Below are positions 1 through 8,791 of a stretch of 64,000 nt of DNA, in pieces. Positions within the stretch are counted from its first letter, which is position 1. Every line of letters begins with the position of its first letter. The position numbers and the translations under genes are program-made. Origin of the DNA: JAFGRU01 sp016934985 (GTDB lineage Bacteria; Desulfobacterota; Desulfuromonadia; Desulfuromonadales; JAAYDE01); assembly GCA_963665045.2 (NCBI GenBank), contig CAXXJQ010000005.1, positions 62,001 to 126,000 of the forward strand, read 5' to 3'. The notes beneath the pieces were generated by a model. The model worked only from the letters and a program-made list of their open reading frames with translations. It searched no databases and had not been told where the DNA came from.

Positions 1-848
1 AAAAACTCGAGAAGCGGCCCTCTTTTCTCAGGATCAAAACCCAGTTCTTTTTCACAAACACCAATTTCGGCGTTCCCCTTGGCCACGATTAGAGACAATT
101 CCTTGAGATGACCAATGATTTTATCGACCTGGTGATCCTTCAAACGGATCTGTCTGATAAGTTCTGCCGTCTCAGTTTTTAGCGCCACGATCTCACTGTT
201 CAGTTCTTCCGCCTCGGCAGCAGAGCCCGCCTGGGCAACCCGCTCCCGGATCTGGGAAAAGCGCTCATCGAGATTCGAGATGGAGTCCAGTATGCCGAGA
301 ATACGCTGCCGGTGTTTTTCACCCTCCTCGGCACCCTCTTCCTCGTCGTAGGCCTTGGTTACTTCAGAAACGCTGATCTCGTCTTTTTCCAGCTCTTCCC
401 GAAGGCTCAACAGATTTTTGACAGCGATGGGGGTCCGCAAAATCACACTGGTGACCCGACTGTCGCCTTCCTCTATGCGTTTGGCAATCTCCACCTCGCC
501 CTCACGGGTGAGCAGGGATACCTGCCCCATCTCACGCAGGTACATACGGACCGGATCGCTTGTGCGTCCGAGCATGCCGGCTTCAAATTCGGTTTCTTCC
601 TCTTCCTCTTCCTGGCTTTCATCAATGTCGTCATTAAAGGAACACGTCTTCTGAAGGGCTATGTTTTGCTCTGACTCCACAACCTCAATATCCATTTCAC
701 CAAACATGCTCATCACATCGTCCAGTTGTTCAGATGAAATCATATCCGCGGGAAGCATATCGTTCACCTCGTCAAAGGTCAGAAAGCCCTTTTCCTTCCC
801 CAGATCGATCAACTGCTGGACTTCTTCAATGCCATTCTTTTTGCCCAT
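1..848 (-). CDS. rpoD: RNA polymerase primary sigma factor RpoD (N-terminal part, cut by window edge)
   Basis: The minus strand from an ATG at 848-846 reads a sigma-70 N-terminus: an acidic region 1.1 (MGKKNGIEEVQQLIDLGKEK, then DEVNDMLP and DDVMSMFGEMDIEV) followed by region 1.2 with DPVRMYLREMG and LLTREGEVEIAKRIE. This is the housekeeping sigma factor that directs RNA polymerase to -35/-10 promoters. Only about 282 residues are in the window; the promoter-binding regions 2 to 4 lie beyond base 1. It follows dnaG on the same strand with a gap of about 70 bases, the classic dnaG-rpoD pairing of the macromolecular synthesis operon. Confidence 0.95.
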   Translation of the reverse strand, partial: MGKKNGIEEVQQLIDLGKEKGFLTFDEVNDMLPADMISSEQLDDVMSMFGEMDIEVVESEQNIALQKTCSFNDDIDESQEEEEEETEFEAGMLGRTSDPVRMYLREMGQVSLLTREGEVEIAKRIEEGDSRVTSVILRTPIAVKNLLSLREELEKDEISVSEVTKAYDEEEGAEEGEKHRQRILGILDSISNLDERFSQIRERVAQAGSAAEAEELNSEIVALKTETAELIRQIRLKDHQVDKIIGHLKELSLIVAKGNAEIGVCEKELGFDPEKRGPLLEF

Positions 849-916
849 TATGTCGTTTCCCCCTTGATCCTGAAATTTTGAATCATTTCCGGGTCTTCTT
901 TTTGTATTTGTTAACC

Positions 917-2692
917 TTAATTTCTCAGGCTATTTTCCAGTTCCGTTTTCTCAATGAGGTACGCCTCCCGGCTTGGCTTGTCGCCCTTTTTGTCTGCTTC
1001 CATGATGAGACGGGTGAGCTCATTGTGCCTCTTTTTTTGCGGCTCTAACCGCAATTTTCTACAAACATCCACGAAAATTTTCTCTGTCCCCTCATCAAGA
1101 GCACAAAGGTCCTGGTGGAATATTTCCGTGATGATTTTTTTCTGCTCTTCCGTCAATTCCAGGAGCGTCATCGCCTGCGAAGAATTGACCACATTTTCAT
1201 CAATTCCCAGAAAAAGGTCCGCCAGGTTTCTACGTTCTGCATCGGAAAAAAACTTTTCCGACCCCTCTTCTGCAATTTCTTTCCTAAATTCCGCCTTGAC
1301 CGCCAAAATTACAAGCAGCAGGTTCTGATCCTTCATCGCCGCAGAAAACTTTTTTGGAGGCGTAGAATGAAGGGAAGAGCTTTCCGGTGAAAGCCGCTGA
1401 ATTTTTCGACGACTTCCAGACTTCTCGCCAGACTGTAAAAAAGCGACATCCAATCCTGTTTTCTCAGCCAGTTCCTGAAGATAAAGGCGACGCTCAACTG
1501 AACTGCCCAACAAGTTCAACTTGGCAAGGATCAGCTCGACGGCCCGGGCCCGGCTTTCCGGGTCCTTCCCATAAAGCTGCAACACCTCATCCATATAAAC
1601 AGCCAATGCCGGACGAGCTTCCGAAAGCCTGCTGCGGAAGGCCTCAGCACCGTGTTTCTTCAGATAAGAATCCGGATCCTCGCCGGCCTCCAGATTGACC
1701 ATGGCCACGGACAATCCTTCTTTGAGAAGCACCTCCATGCCCCGAAAAGCAGCTTTCCGGCCTGCTTTATCCTGATCGAAAAGCAGAATAACCTTGCGGG
1801 TGTAACGCCGCAACATCCCCGCATGTTCCGGAGTCAGGGCCGTGCCGCAGGTTGCGGCGACATTTCCCACCCCGGCCTCGGCAACTGCCAGGAGATCAAA
1901 ATAACCTTCCACCAGAATGCATTCTTCCTCGCGCCGAATCGCATCCCTTGCCTGGGAAAGGCCGTAAAGGGTCCGAGCTTTACTGTAGATTTCAGATTCC
2001 GGCGAATTAAGATACTTCGGCAAGGAATCATCGAAAACCCGCCCACCGAAGGCCACCACGTTCCCATGAGTATTAATGACCGGAAAAATCAATCGGTTAC
2101 GGAAAAAATCGTAGTCCCCTTTACCGGCCTTCCCGGCCCGGGTCAAACCCAGCTTACGGCAGGTCTCGGCTTGAAAACCCTTTTCCTCCAGATGGCGGAC
2201 CAAATCGGACCAGCCCGGCGGTGCAAAGCCGATGCGGAACTTTTGAGCGGTTTCCCGGCTGTAGCCCCGGCGCTCCAGATAGGAGAGCGCCCCCCGGCCC
2301 TTCGTCATCAGGGTTTCATGGAAAAAATCGGCTGCAACCTCATTAAGGCGGTACAACAGTTCCCTTTCCCGCTGCTTTTTTTCTTCGGCCGCCGTCGCCT
2401 TGCGAAGCTCGACCTCAATGCCGACCTTATTACCCAGTTCAACAATAGCTTCGGGGAAGGAAAGACCATCCATGCGCATCAAAAATCCGAAGACATCGCC
2501 ACCGACTCCGCAACCAAAGCAGTGAAAAGTCTGGCGTGCCGGATTAACATTAAAAGACGGTGTCTTCTCTGCATGGAAAGGACACAATCCCTGAAAATTG
2601 GCTCCGGCTTTCTTGAGCGTCAGATAGGAAGAAATGATCTCCACGATATCAGCCCGCTCCCGGATTTCCTGAATTTTCTCGTCGCTGATCAA
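917..2692 (-). CDS. dnaG: DNA primase
   Basis: DnaG makes the RNA primers for chromosome replication. The 591-residue protein has the N-terminal CHC2 zinc finger (Cys37, His40, Cys58, Cys61, in CPFHAEKTPSF...FHCFGCG). The RNA-polymerase core and Toprim domain follow, with the catalytic Glu in VEGYFD (about residues 261-266) and the metal-binding DQDKAG (306-311). The C-terminal DnaB-interaction region is divergent, as is usual. Length is normal for the family. It lies 5 bases downstream of mutS2 and upstream of rpoD, all on one strand, so the three genes are probably co-transcribed. Confidence 0.97.
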   Translation of the reverse strand: MISDEKIQEIRERADIVEIISSYLTLKKAGANFQGLCPFHAEKTPSFNVNPARQTFHCFGCGVGGDVFGFLMRMDGLSFPEAIVELGNKVGIEVELRKATAAEEKKQRERELLYRLNEVAADFFHETLMTKGRGALSYLERRGYSRETAQKFRIGFAPPGWSDLVRHLEEKGFQAETCRKLGLTRAGKAGKGDYDFFRNRLIFPVINTHGNVVAFGGRVFDDSLPKYLNSPESEIYSKARTLYGLSQARDAIRREEECILVEGYFDLLAVAEAGVGNVAATCGTALTPEHAGMLRRYTRKVILLFDQDKAGRKAAFRGMEVLLKEGLSVAMVNLEAGEDPDSYLKKHGAEAFRSRLSEARPALAVYMDEVLQLYGKDPESRARAVELILAKLNLLGSSVERRLYLQELAEKTGLDVAFLQSGEKSGSRRKIQRLSPESSSLHSTPPKKFSAAMKDQNLLLVILAVKAEFRKEIAEEGSEKFFSDAERRNLADLFLGIDENVVNSSQAMTLLELTEEQKKIITEIFHQDLCALDEGTEKIFVDVCRKLRLEPQKKRHNELTRLIMEADKKGDKPSREAYLIEKTELENSLRN

Positions 2693-2697
2693 AGGTT

Positions 2698-5058
2698 TTA
2701 TCCCCTGAGCTTGATAATCGTTACGTTATCGCCGCCATGAGCCGGATCCGCGCTGAAAAAACTCTTCACTTCTCTTTCTTTGGCAAGATAATCCCGAACC
2801 GCGCGCCGCAGAATTCCCTCACCCACGCCGTGGACCACACTGACCTCCGCTAAACCGTTCAGAAGGGCGTCATCAAGGAACCTCTCCAGCAACGGCAAGG
2901 CATCGTCGACACGCCTGCCCACCAGCTTGATCTCGGAATGAAACCCTTCTCGTACCACGCGGCTGCGGATATTCTTGCTCTTGCTTTTCCCGGCAAAACG
3001 GCGGGGCGAATACTGTTCCAGCCTCGCTAATGGTAATCGTAATTTCTTTCCGCCCAAGGAGAGTTCCACCTCCTCTCCATGAACGGCTACAACCTCCGCT
3101 TCCTTGCCGAGATCACAAATGCGAAGAATCTCACCGGGGGCAACAGCTCCGGGTGCCGACGTTTCGGCCTGAGAAGACCGTGTTTCAAAAGCCAGATCGG
3201 TGCGGACCTGGTTTAACTCACCTTTAAGTTTAGCAGCTTCGCGAGCATCCAGTTTTTTATGTCGGGCATCGTCCAGCAAACGCTTCAATTTTTTTTCGGC
3301 ATCACGGACCAGATTGCGCCCCTCGGAGAGCAGGCCGGAAAGAACCACATCCTTCTCCTCATGAAGCTTTTCCAGTAAAGCCTGGTGCTGTTGCCGGGCT
3401 ATCGTGGCTTCCCGGTTTTTTTGCCTGGCTTCATCCAGTTCCTGTGCCACCGACCATTTTTTCTGGTTCAGTTCCTCAACCAGATCGTAGCCGGCCCGCT
3501 CTTCACTACCCATATAGCCGGCTGCCTTGTCCAAAATAACGGCGGGGAGGCCCAGAAGCCGGGCAATTGAAAACGCGTTGCTTGCCCCGGGCATGCCATA
3601 ATGAAGCCTGTAGGTCGGCTTCAGGGTTCTCGCGTCGAATTCCACCGCCGCATTTTCCACCCCATCATTAAGAAAAGCGTAGCTTTTCAAAAGGTTCAGG
3701 TGGGTTGATACGACTATCTTGGCCCCGGAAGCCCGCAGGGCATCCAGAATTGCCATAGCCAGGGCTCCCCCTTCACTGGGATCAGTTCCGCTCCCCGCTT
3801 CATCCAACAAAACCAGGGAATTGCCGTCCGCCACCTCCAGGATATTTTTCAAACGCGTAAGATGGCTGGAAAAAGTCGACAAGTTCTCCTCTATGCTCTG
3901 TTCATCGCCCATGTCGACCAGGATCTTGTCAAAAAGAAAAATCCTGCTGTCAGGATGGCAGGGGATAAACAGGCCCGACCGCGCCATCAGCAGCAAAACA
4001 CCGGCGGTCTTGATGGTTACAGTCTTGCCACCGGTGTTCGGGCCGCTGATGACCAGGGTATCGTTTTTTTCCCCCAGGCAAATATCAATAGGCACCGTCC
4101 CGGTTTCCCGAGGGCTGCCGTCCTGATTGAACAGGAGCAGCGGATGTCGAGCGGCCCTTAGCTCAAGAAGCGGTTTATCCGTCAACTGGGGCGCACTGGC
4201 GCGGCTTTCTATGGCAAACCTGGCCGCTGCCAGAACCAGATCCAAATCCGCCAGAATGCCCTGATTGTTTTGGAGCGCATCGACATGTTTTTGGGCCAAC
4301 CCGGTCAATTCCCGCAGAATGCGCTCTTCTTCCCTTTTCTCCCGCCGCAGACAGGATTGGAGGCGATTGTTGTCCTGCAAAACCGCAGTCGGTTCGACAA
4401 ACAGGGTCTGCCCGCTGGCTGACTCGTCCTGGACAAAGCCCTTGATCAGACCTTTGAAATCGGCCCGCACCGGCAAAACATAGCGGCCGTTTCTCTGCGT
4501 GACATAACGCTCCTGAAAAGCCTTGGAAAGGCCCTCCGAGTTGAGCATGTTTTCCAGGCGGGTGCGGATTTTCGCTCCGACCTGACGGATTTCATCCCGC
4601 ACGTCGGCCAGATCGAAGGAGGCGCTGTCAAGAATTTCACCACGCAGTCCGATACTGTTCCGGATGGCATCCCTGATCTCAGGAAGTCTGGATATACGGG
4701 ACGCCAAAACGCCGAGAGAAGCCAGGGAGCGCTCCTCAAAATAGTGGCGGCATTTGTGGGCGCTCTCCACCGAAGCCAGGATATCGAGAAAAATCTCCGG
4801 TCCCAGAGCCGGCCCCTGCACCTTCAACTGCTGAAAAACAGCTTTCAAATCACGGCTGCCCTGTAGGGGGGGCGAGCCGTCTTCATTAAGGATCCTGACC
4901 ATCTCGGCGATGCGCCGCTGAGACTCCCGGACCTTTTCAACCGAGTCCAGAGGCTGCAGGTCCAGCACCCTTTTGCGCCCCACTTCCGTGGCGACAAAAT
5001 GGGACAGGAGCGTTTTTATCTTCTGATACTCCAGAACCTCTAAAGATTCCCAGGTCAT
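2698..5058 (-). CDS. mutS2: MutS2 family endonuclease / ribosome-rescue ATPase
   Basis: MutS2 is a MutS-like ABC ATPase without the mismatch-recognition domain. It is linked to recombination suppression and, in Bacillus, to splitting of collided ribosomes. The sequence shows the Walker A motif GPNTGGKT (about residues 339-346), Walker B and signature segments (LVLLDEAGSGTDPSEGGALA), a long coiled coil (EELNQKKWSVAQELDEARQK region) and a C-terminal Smr nuclease domain (EVSVVHGVGEGILRRAVRDYL). I chose the ATG at 5058 because MTWESLEVLEYQKI matches the usual family N-terminus. A TTG nine codons upstream (5085) is also open. Its stop is 5 bases from dnaG, and cvpA lies just upstream. Confidence 0.93.
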   Translation of the reverse strand: MTWESLEVLEYQKIKTLLSHFVATEVGRKRVLDLQPLDSVEKVRESQRRIAEMVRILNEDGSPPLQGSRDLKAVFQQLKVQGPALGPEIFLDILASVESAHKCRHYFEERSLASLGVLASRISRLPEIRDAIRNSIGLRGEILDSASFDLADVRDEIRQVGAKIRTRLENMLNSEGLSKAFQERYVTQRNGRYVLPVRADFKGLIKGFVQDESASGQTLFVEPTAVLQDNNRLQSCLRREKREEERILRELTGLAQKHVDALQNNQGILADLDLVLAAARFAIESRASAPQLTDKPLLELRAARHPLLLFNQDGSPRETGTVPIDICLGEKNDTLVISGPNTGGKTVTIKTAGVLLLMARSGLFIPCHPDSRIFLFDKILVDMGDEQSIEENLSTFSSHLTRLKNILEVADGNSLVLLDEAGSGTDPSEGGALAMAILDALRASGAKIVVSTHLNLLKSYAFLNDGVENAAVEFDARTLKPTYRLHYGMPGASNAFSIARLLGLPAVILDKAAGYMGSEERAGYDLVEELNQKKWSVAQELDEARQKNREATIARQQHQALLEKLHEEKDVVLSGLLSEGRNLVRDAEKKLKRLLDDARHKKLDAREAAKLKGELNQVRTDLAFETRSSQAETSAPGAVAPGEILRICDLGKEAEVVAVHGEEVELSLGGKKLRLPLARLEQYSPRRFAGKSKSKNIRSRVVREGFHSEIKLVGRRVDDALPLLERFLDDALLNGLAEVSVVHGVGEGILRRAVRDYLAKEREVKSFFSADPAHGGDNVTIIKLRG

Positions 5059-5091
5059 AAAACTTTCTTGTTCTTTTCCCGGCAAAAGGTG

Positions 5092-5583
5092 TCAGCCTTT
5101 GCCGGAAAAAATCTTCTGACTCTTTTCCAGAGAAATCTGGCCAAGTTCTATAAAAGGCGGAGCCAGTTGCGAGTTGCGGATACCTGGTTTCAGAAACTCT
5201 GGTATTCCAATCATAGTAACCACGAAAAGCGCAATTGCAACCAGCAAAATGCCCTCACCAAGCCCGAACAGGGCGCCGCCCAAACGATTGAGCCCCCCGA
5301 GAAAGACCATTTTTACCAACTGGGAGAGAAGAAGGCCGAGAATCCCGAAGAAAACAACGGATAAAATAAAAAGGACCAGAAAAGAAGAAACTTTGGCCAC
5401 AGGCAAGGGGAGCCGGAAAGACTCCACCAGCATCTGCCCCAGCGCGCCATGAAAGCGAAAAGCCAGAAAACCGCCTATCAGCAATCCGGCCACGGAACAG
5501 AGTTCGCGCAACAGGCCCCGCCACAACCCCTTGAGCAACAGGGCAAAAATCACTACCAAGATAAAAATATCTATATAGTTCAT
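5092..5583 (-). CDS. cvpA: CvpA family inner-membrane protein
   Basis: The 163-residue protein has about four hydrophobic helices (starting IDIFILVVIFALLLKGLWRG) and the CvpA-type opening in which an Asp and several glycines sit in the first membrane segments. CvpA was named for colicin V production in E. coli and has since been tied to membrane integrity; its precise activity is not settled. The length is typical. Its start codon overlaps the hisE stop by four bases (ATGA), so it is translationally coupled to the his cluster upstream and sits between hisE and mutS2. Confidence 0.82.
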   Translation of the reverse strand: MNYIDIFILVVIFALLLKGLWRGLLRELCSVAGLLIGGFLAFRFHGALGQMLVESFRLPLPVAKVSSFLVLFILSVVFFGILGLLLSQLVKMVFLGGLNRLGGALFGLGEGILLVAIALFVVTMIGIPEFLKPGIRNSQLAPPFIELGQISLEKSQKIFSGKG

Positions 5584-5915
5584 GGCTTTGGCCGACTGTT
5601 CTTTTCTTCAATGCCGGAGATACCAAAACGTCTGGTCAACTCTTCCAGCACAAGGGATGGTGAAATATCATAATGACCGAACAGAACCAGCACATGGAAA
5701 AAAAGGTCGGCCGTTTCCCTGACTACCTCCTCGGCATTTCCCCCCTTGCCGGCAATGACAACTTCAGCTGCTTCCTCACCGACCTTGCTCAAAATTTTGT
5801 CAAGTCCGCGCTTGTAGAGAGAGGAAACGTAGGAATTTTCACCCGGATGGTCACGGCGGTCGAGAATCACCTCGTAAAGACGGTCGAAAATTTCCCTGCT
5901 GTCGGGTTTGGACAT
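5580..5915 (-). CDS. hisE: Phosphoribosyl-ATP pyrophosphatase
   Basis: HisE removes pyrophosphate from phosphoribosyl-ATP, the second step of histidine synthesis. The 111-residue protein carries the MazG-like motif SKVGEEAAEVVIAGK and the EVVRETADLFFHVLVL helix that bind metal and nucleotide. The start at 5915 (MSKPDSREIFDRLYEVI) is preferred over the ATG six bases upstream, because GAGG is then seven bases from the start. It is a stand-alone HisE with no HisI fused to it, so the cyclohydrolase must be encoded elsewhere. It is the last his gene of the operon and overlaps cvpA. Confidence 0.94.
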   Translation of the reverse strand: MSKPDSREIFDRLYEVILDRRDHPGENSYVSSLYKRGLDKILSKVGEEAAEVVIAGKGGNAEEVVRETADLFFHVLVLFGHYDISPSLVLEELTRRFGISGIEEKNSRPKP

Positions 5916-5934
5916 CGTCATGCCTCGTCAAGAA

Positions 5935-6702
5935 TCAGAGCCGGACAGGAACGCCGGATTTTTTCAGGTATTCTTTGCACTCGCGAATGGTGTATTCGCC
6001 AAAATGGAAAATACTGGCTGCCAGGGCCGCACTCGCCTTGGCATCAGTCAGACCTTCACGGATATGCTCGAGGGTGCCTACACCGCCCGAGGCGATGACC
6101 GGAATCCGCACTCTCTCACTGATGGTCCGGGTCAGTTCCACATCATAACCGTCCTTGGTCCCATCCTTATCCATGGAAGTCAGAAGAAGCTCTCCGGCCC
6201 CGTAAGCCTCCATCCTCTCCGCCCATTCCACCGCGTCGATACCCGTCGGGGTGCGGCCACCATGGGTATATATTTCCCACTCAAGGGGATATCTCCCCGC
6301 CACCCGTTTAGCGTCGATGGCTACGACAATGCACTGAGAGCCGAAACGTTCTGCCGCCTCACGAACAAACTCGGGTCGGTGAACCGCCGCGGTATTAATG
6401 GAAACCTTGTCGGCGCCGGCATTGAGAAGGTTGCGGATATCAGCGATTTCACGGATACCGCCGCCGACGGTAAGGGGCATGAAGACCCGCTCTGCCGTAC
6501 GCGCCACCACATCAAGGATGATGTTGCGCTTGTCGCTGGACGCTGTAATGTCGAGAAAAGTCAGCTCGTCGGCGCCCTGAGCATCATAGGCTTCCGCCGC
6601 TTCCACCGGGTCCCCGGCATCGATCAGTTCCACAAACTGCACCCCTTTGACGACCCGGCCGTCTTTGACATCGAGGCAGGGGATGATTCGTTTTGTCAGC
6701 AT
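5935..6702 (-). CDS. hisF: Imidazole glycerol phosphate synthase subunit HisF
   Basis: HisF is the cyclase subunit that uses ammonia from HisH to convert PRFAR into imidazole glycerol phosphate and AICAR. The 255-residue (beta-alpha)8 barrel starts MLTKRIIPCLDVKDGRVVKG with catalytic Asp11. It has the second catalytic Asp in VVAIDAKRVAGR and the phosphate-binding loops GGGIRE and ASGGVGTLEHI. Length is standard. It lies between hisA and hisE, so ammonia donor (hisH), isomerase (hisA) and cyclase sit in pathway order. Confidence 0.97.
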   Translation of the reverse strand: MLTKRIIPCLDVKDGRVVKGVQFVELIDAGDPVEAAEAYDAQGADELTFLDITASSDKRNIILDVVARTAERVFMPLTVGGGIREIADIRNLLNAGADKVSINTAAVHRPEFVREAAERFGSQCIVVAIDAKRVAGRYPLEWEIYTHGGRTPTGIDAVEWAERMEAYGAGELLLTSMDKDGTKDGYDVELTRTISERVRIPVIASGGVGTLEHIREGLTDAKASAALAASIFHFGEYTIRECKEYLKKSGVPVRL

Positions 6703-6730
6703 ATATTCATTCCCGGGAAAAACACCTGAT

Positions 6731-7468
6731 TCATCTGGTGCGGTCTTTTTTGGTTAATGCCACCGCTTCCCGCAGGTCCAAAGCGCCGGAATAGATTGCC
6801 TTGCCGGTAATCGCGCCTTGGATGCCGGCGGCCTCAATAGCGAGGAGGTTCTCGATATCCCGCAGGGAGGAAATGCCACCGGAGGCTATAACCGGAATAC
6901 CGATGGCCTCGGCCAGAGAGCGGGTCGCCTCGATATTAGGCCCGGTCATCATGCCATCCCGGGCAATATCCGTATAAATGATAGCCTCCACGCCGAAACC
7001 TTCCATCCGGCGGGCTAGTTCCACGGCTTTTTCCTCGGTGACATCCTTCCAGCCGTGAATGGCGACAAGGCCATCCTTGGCATCAATACCAACCACGATA
7101 CGTCCCGGAAAAAGCCGGCAAGCTTTCTCAACCAGGGAAGGGTTCTCTTTGGCCACCGATCCCAGAACCACCCTGTTGATTCCCAATTCGAGATAATTTT
7201 CTATCGTCTGCAAATCGCGAATCCCGCCACCCAGCTCTGTGGGGATATCAACTGCCGCAACAATGGCCTGGATGGCCGCGCTGTTGCGAGGGGTGCCGGC
7301 AAAAGCACCGTCGAGATCGACGATGTGCAGTAATTCTCCACCTTGCTCCTGCCAAGTTCGAGCCTGAGCTGCGGGATCATCATTGTAGACGGTGTCCCTT
7401 TCCATAAGGCCCTGCTCAAGACGCACGCATTGACCGTTTTTCAGGTCGATTGCGGGAATAATAATCAT
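6731..7468 (-). CDS. hisA: ProFAR isomerase (phosphoribosylformimino-AICAR-P isomerase)
   Basis: HisA isomerises ProFAR to PRFAR. The 245-residue barrel is paralogous to HisF: it begins MIIIPAIDLKNGQCVRL with catalytic Asp8 and carries LGGGIRDLQTIE, the second Asp in YTDIARDGMMTGPN and the phosphate loop ASGGISSLRDI. The ATG follows directly on the hisH stop codon (TAA at 7471-7469, ATG at 7468-7466), implying translational coupling. Confidence 0.97.
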   Translation of the reverse strand: MIIIPAIDLKNGQCVRLEQGLMERDTVYNDDPAAQARTWQEQGGELLHIVDLDGAFAGTPRNSAAIQAIVAAVDIPTELGGGIRDLQTIENYLELGINRVVLGSVAKENPSLVEKACRLFPGRIVVGIDAKDGLVAIHGWKDVTEEKAVELARRMEGFGVEAIIYTDIARDGMMTGPNIEATRSLAEAIGIPVIASGGISSLRDIENLLAIEAAGIQGAITGKAIYSGALDLREAVALTKKDRTR

Positions 7469-8089
7469 TTACATCTCTCCGAAATTCTTCAAGATTTTCA
7501 GTCCTACCTGCTGGCTTTTTTCCGGATGGAACTGGCAGGCTACGATGTTGTCCTTCCAGATGCTGGAACAGAAGCTGATGCCGTAATCGGTGGTCGTGGC
7601 AACGACCACCGGATCATCGGGAACGACATAATAAGAGTGAACGAAATAGACGAAAGATCCATCTTGAACCCCCTCGAAAAGGGGGGGCCGTTTCTGAAAG
7701 GCGATGCGGTTCCAGCCCATGTGGGGGACCTTGAGTTCCTCGCCACTCACGGTCATCGTCTCTGGAAAGCGCACAACTTTGCCGGGGATTATATCCAGGC
7801 CGCGATGCCGGCCGAATTCTTCACTTTCGGTGAAAAGCAACTGCAACCCCAGACAAATCCCCAGAAAAGGACGACCGGCCTCGATGTGGCGATGAATCGG
7901 TTCTTCGAATCCACCCTCAAGAAGATTGTTCATACAGTCTTTAAACGCGCCGACACCGGGAAGAACCAATTTGTCGGCCTGAGCCACAACTTTGGGATCG
8001 TCGGTGACACGGGCGTCAAAACCGCATTTTTCGAGACCCTTCTGCACACTGCGCAGGTTGCCCATGCCGTAGTCGATAATGGCAATCAT
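7469..8089 (-). CDS. hisH: Imidazole glycerol phosphate synthase glutaminase subunit HisH
   Basis: HisH hydrolyses glutamine and channels ammonia to HisF. It is a class I glutamine amidotransferase: the nucleophile Cys is in LGICLGLQLLF, and the His-Glu pair is in the C-terminal ACQFHPEKSQ. I start it at the ATG at 8089 (MIAIIDYGMGNLRSV), which gives the usual ~206 residues. An in-frame ATG twelve codons upstream would add an atypical leader that runs back over the end of hisB. Confidence 0.96.
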   Translation of the reverse strand: MIAIIDYGMGNLRSVQKGLEKCGFDARVTDDPKVVAQADKLVLPGVGAFKDCMNNLLEGGFEEPIHRHIEAGRPFLGICLGLQLLFTESEEFGRHRGLDIIPGKVVRFPETMTVSGEELKVPHMGWNRIAFQKRPPLFEGVQDGSFVYFVHSYYVVPDDPVVVATTTDYGISFCSSIWKDNIVACQFHPEKSQQVGLKILKNFGEM

Positions 8090-8093
8090 GATA

Positions 8094-8681
8094 TTACAGC
8101 TTCCCTTTGGTGGAGAGAACCCCAACTACTCGTGGATCGAAGCTTGTCGCCTCGTCCAGAGCCCTTCCAAAAGCCTTGAAAACAGCCTCAATGATGTGAT
8201 GGAGGTTTTCCCCGTAAGCAAGATTCACATGAACCGTGGCTCCCGCCTGATTGGCAAAGGCAACAAAAAATTCTTTCACCAGCTCCGTATCGAAACCGCC
8301 GACCTTGGCCTTGGGCAGATCGAGGTTGAAAACCAGGCAAGGCCGGCCGGAAAAATCGACATTCACCGATGCCAGGGCTTCATCCATGGGAAGGCTTTTC
8401 TGGCCGTAGCGGCGAATTCCGGCTTTGTCCCCAAGAGCTTTTTTGAAAGCCTGACCAAGGACGATACCGACATCCTCGACGGTATGATGATCATCAATCT
8501 CCACATCTCCCTGGGCTGTCACTTCGATGTCGAAAAACCCGTGTTTCGCCACCTGGGTCAGCATATGGTTGAAAAAAGGCACCGGAGTCTGAATGGAATT
8601 TTCACCCGAACCATCCAACTCCAGTTCCAGGGCAATATCCGTTTCCGTTGTTTTGCGTTTAATAACGGCGCTACGGGACAT
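8094..8681 (-). CDS. hisB: Imidazoleglycerol-phosphate dehydratase
   Basis: HisB dehydrates imidazole glycerol phosphate to imidazole acetol phosphate. The 195-residue mono-functional form has the paired manganese-binding motifs typical of the enzyme (FFNHMLTQVAKHG, DDHHTVEDVG and HHIIEAVFKAFGRAL). There is no histidinol-phosphatase domain. The ATG at 8681 is favoured because AAGG is then seven bases away. hisC would often be expected between hisD and hisB in this kind of operon, but only about 110 bases separate them here. Confidence 0.95.
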   Translation of the reverse strand: MSRSAVIKRKTTETDIALELELDGSGENSIQTPVPFFNHMLTQVAKHGFFDIEVTAQGDVEIDDHHTVEDVGIVLGQAFKKALGDKAGIRRYGQKSLPMDEALASVNVDFSGRPCLVFNLDLPKAKVGGFDTELVKEFFVAFANQAGATVHVNLAYGENLHHIIEAVFKAFGRALDEATSFDPRVVGVLSTKGKL

Positions 8682-8687
8682 AAGCAT

Positions 8688-8791
8688 ACCTTTTGGTTGT
8701 CATTGCTGTTTTGATCAGGAGCCTTGCAGCAACGTTAAGAGAGGGCGGCAAGGCTATCAAACAACAGGTTGAAAATCCTTGTCAGATGACA
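8688..8791 (-). other. hisD-hisB spacer with inverted repeat
   Basis: Read on the minus strand, this spacer contains an 8-bp inverted repeat AGCCTTGC ... GCAAGGCT separated by about 20 bases. No run of U follows, so it is not a standard terminator. It may be an mRNA processing or stability structure inside the his transcript. It is also the place where hisC would be expected; no remnant of an aminotransferase is visible. Confidence 0.4.

Noticed and set aside
5092..5626. A 123-codon alternative frame overlapping cvpA
   Set aside because: It lies in another frame of the same strand as cvpA and hisE and has no family features; the two real genes account for the sequence.
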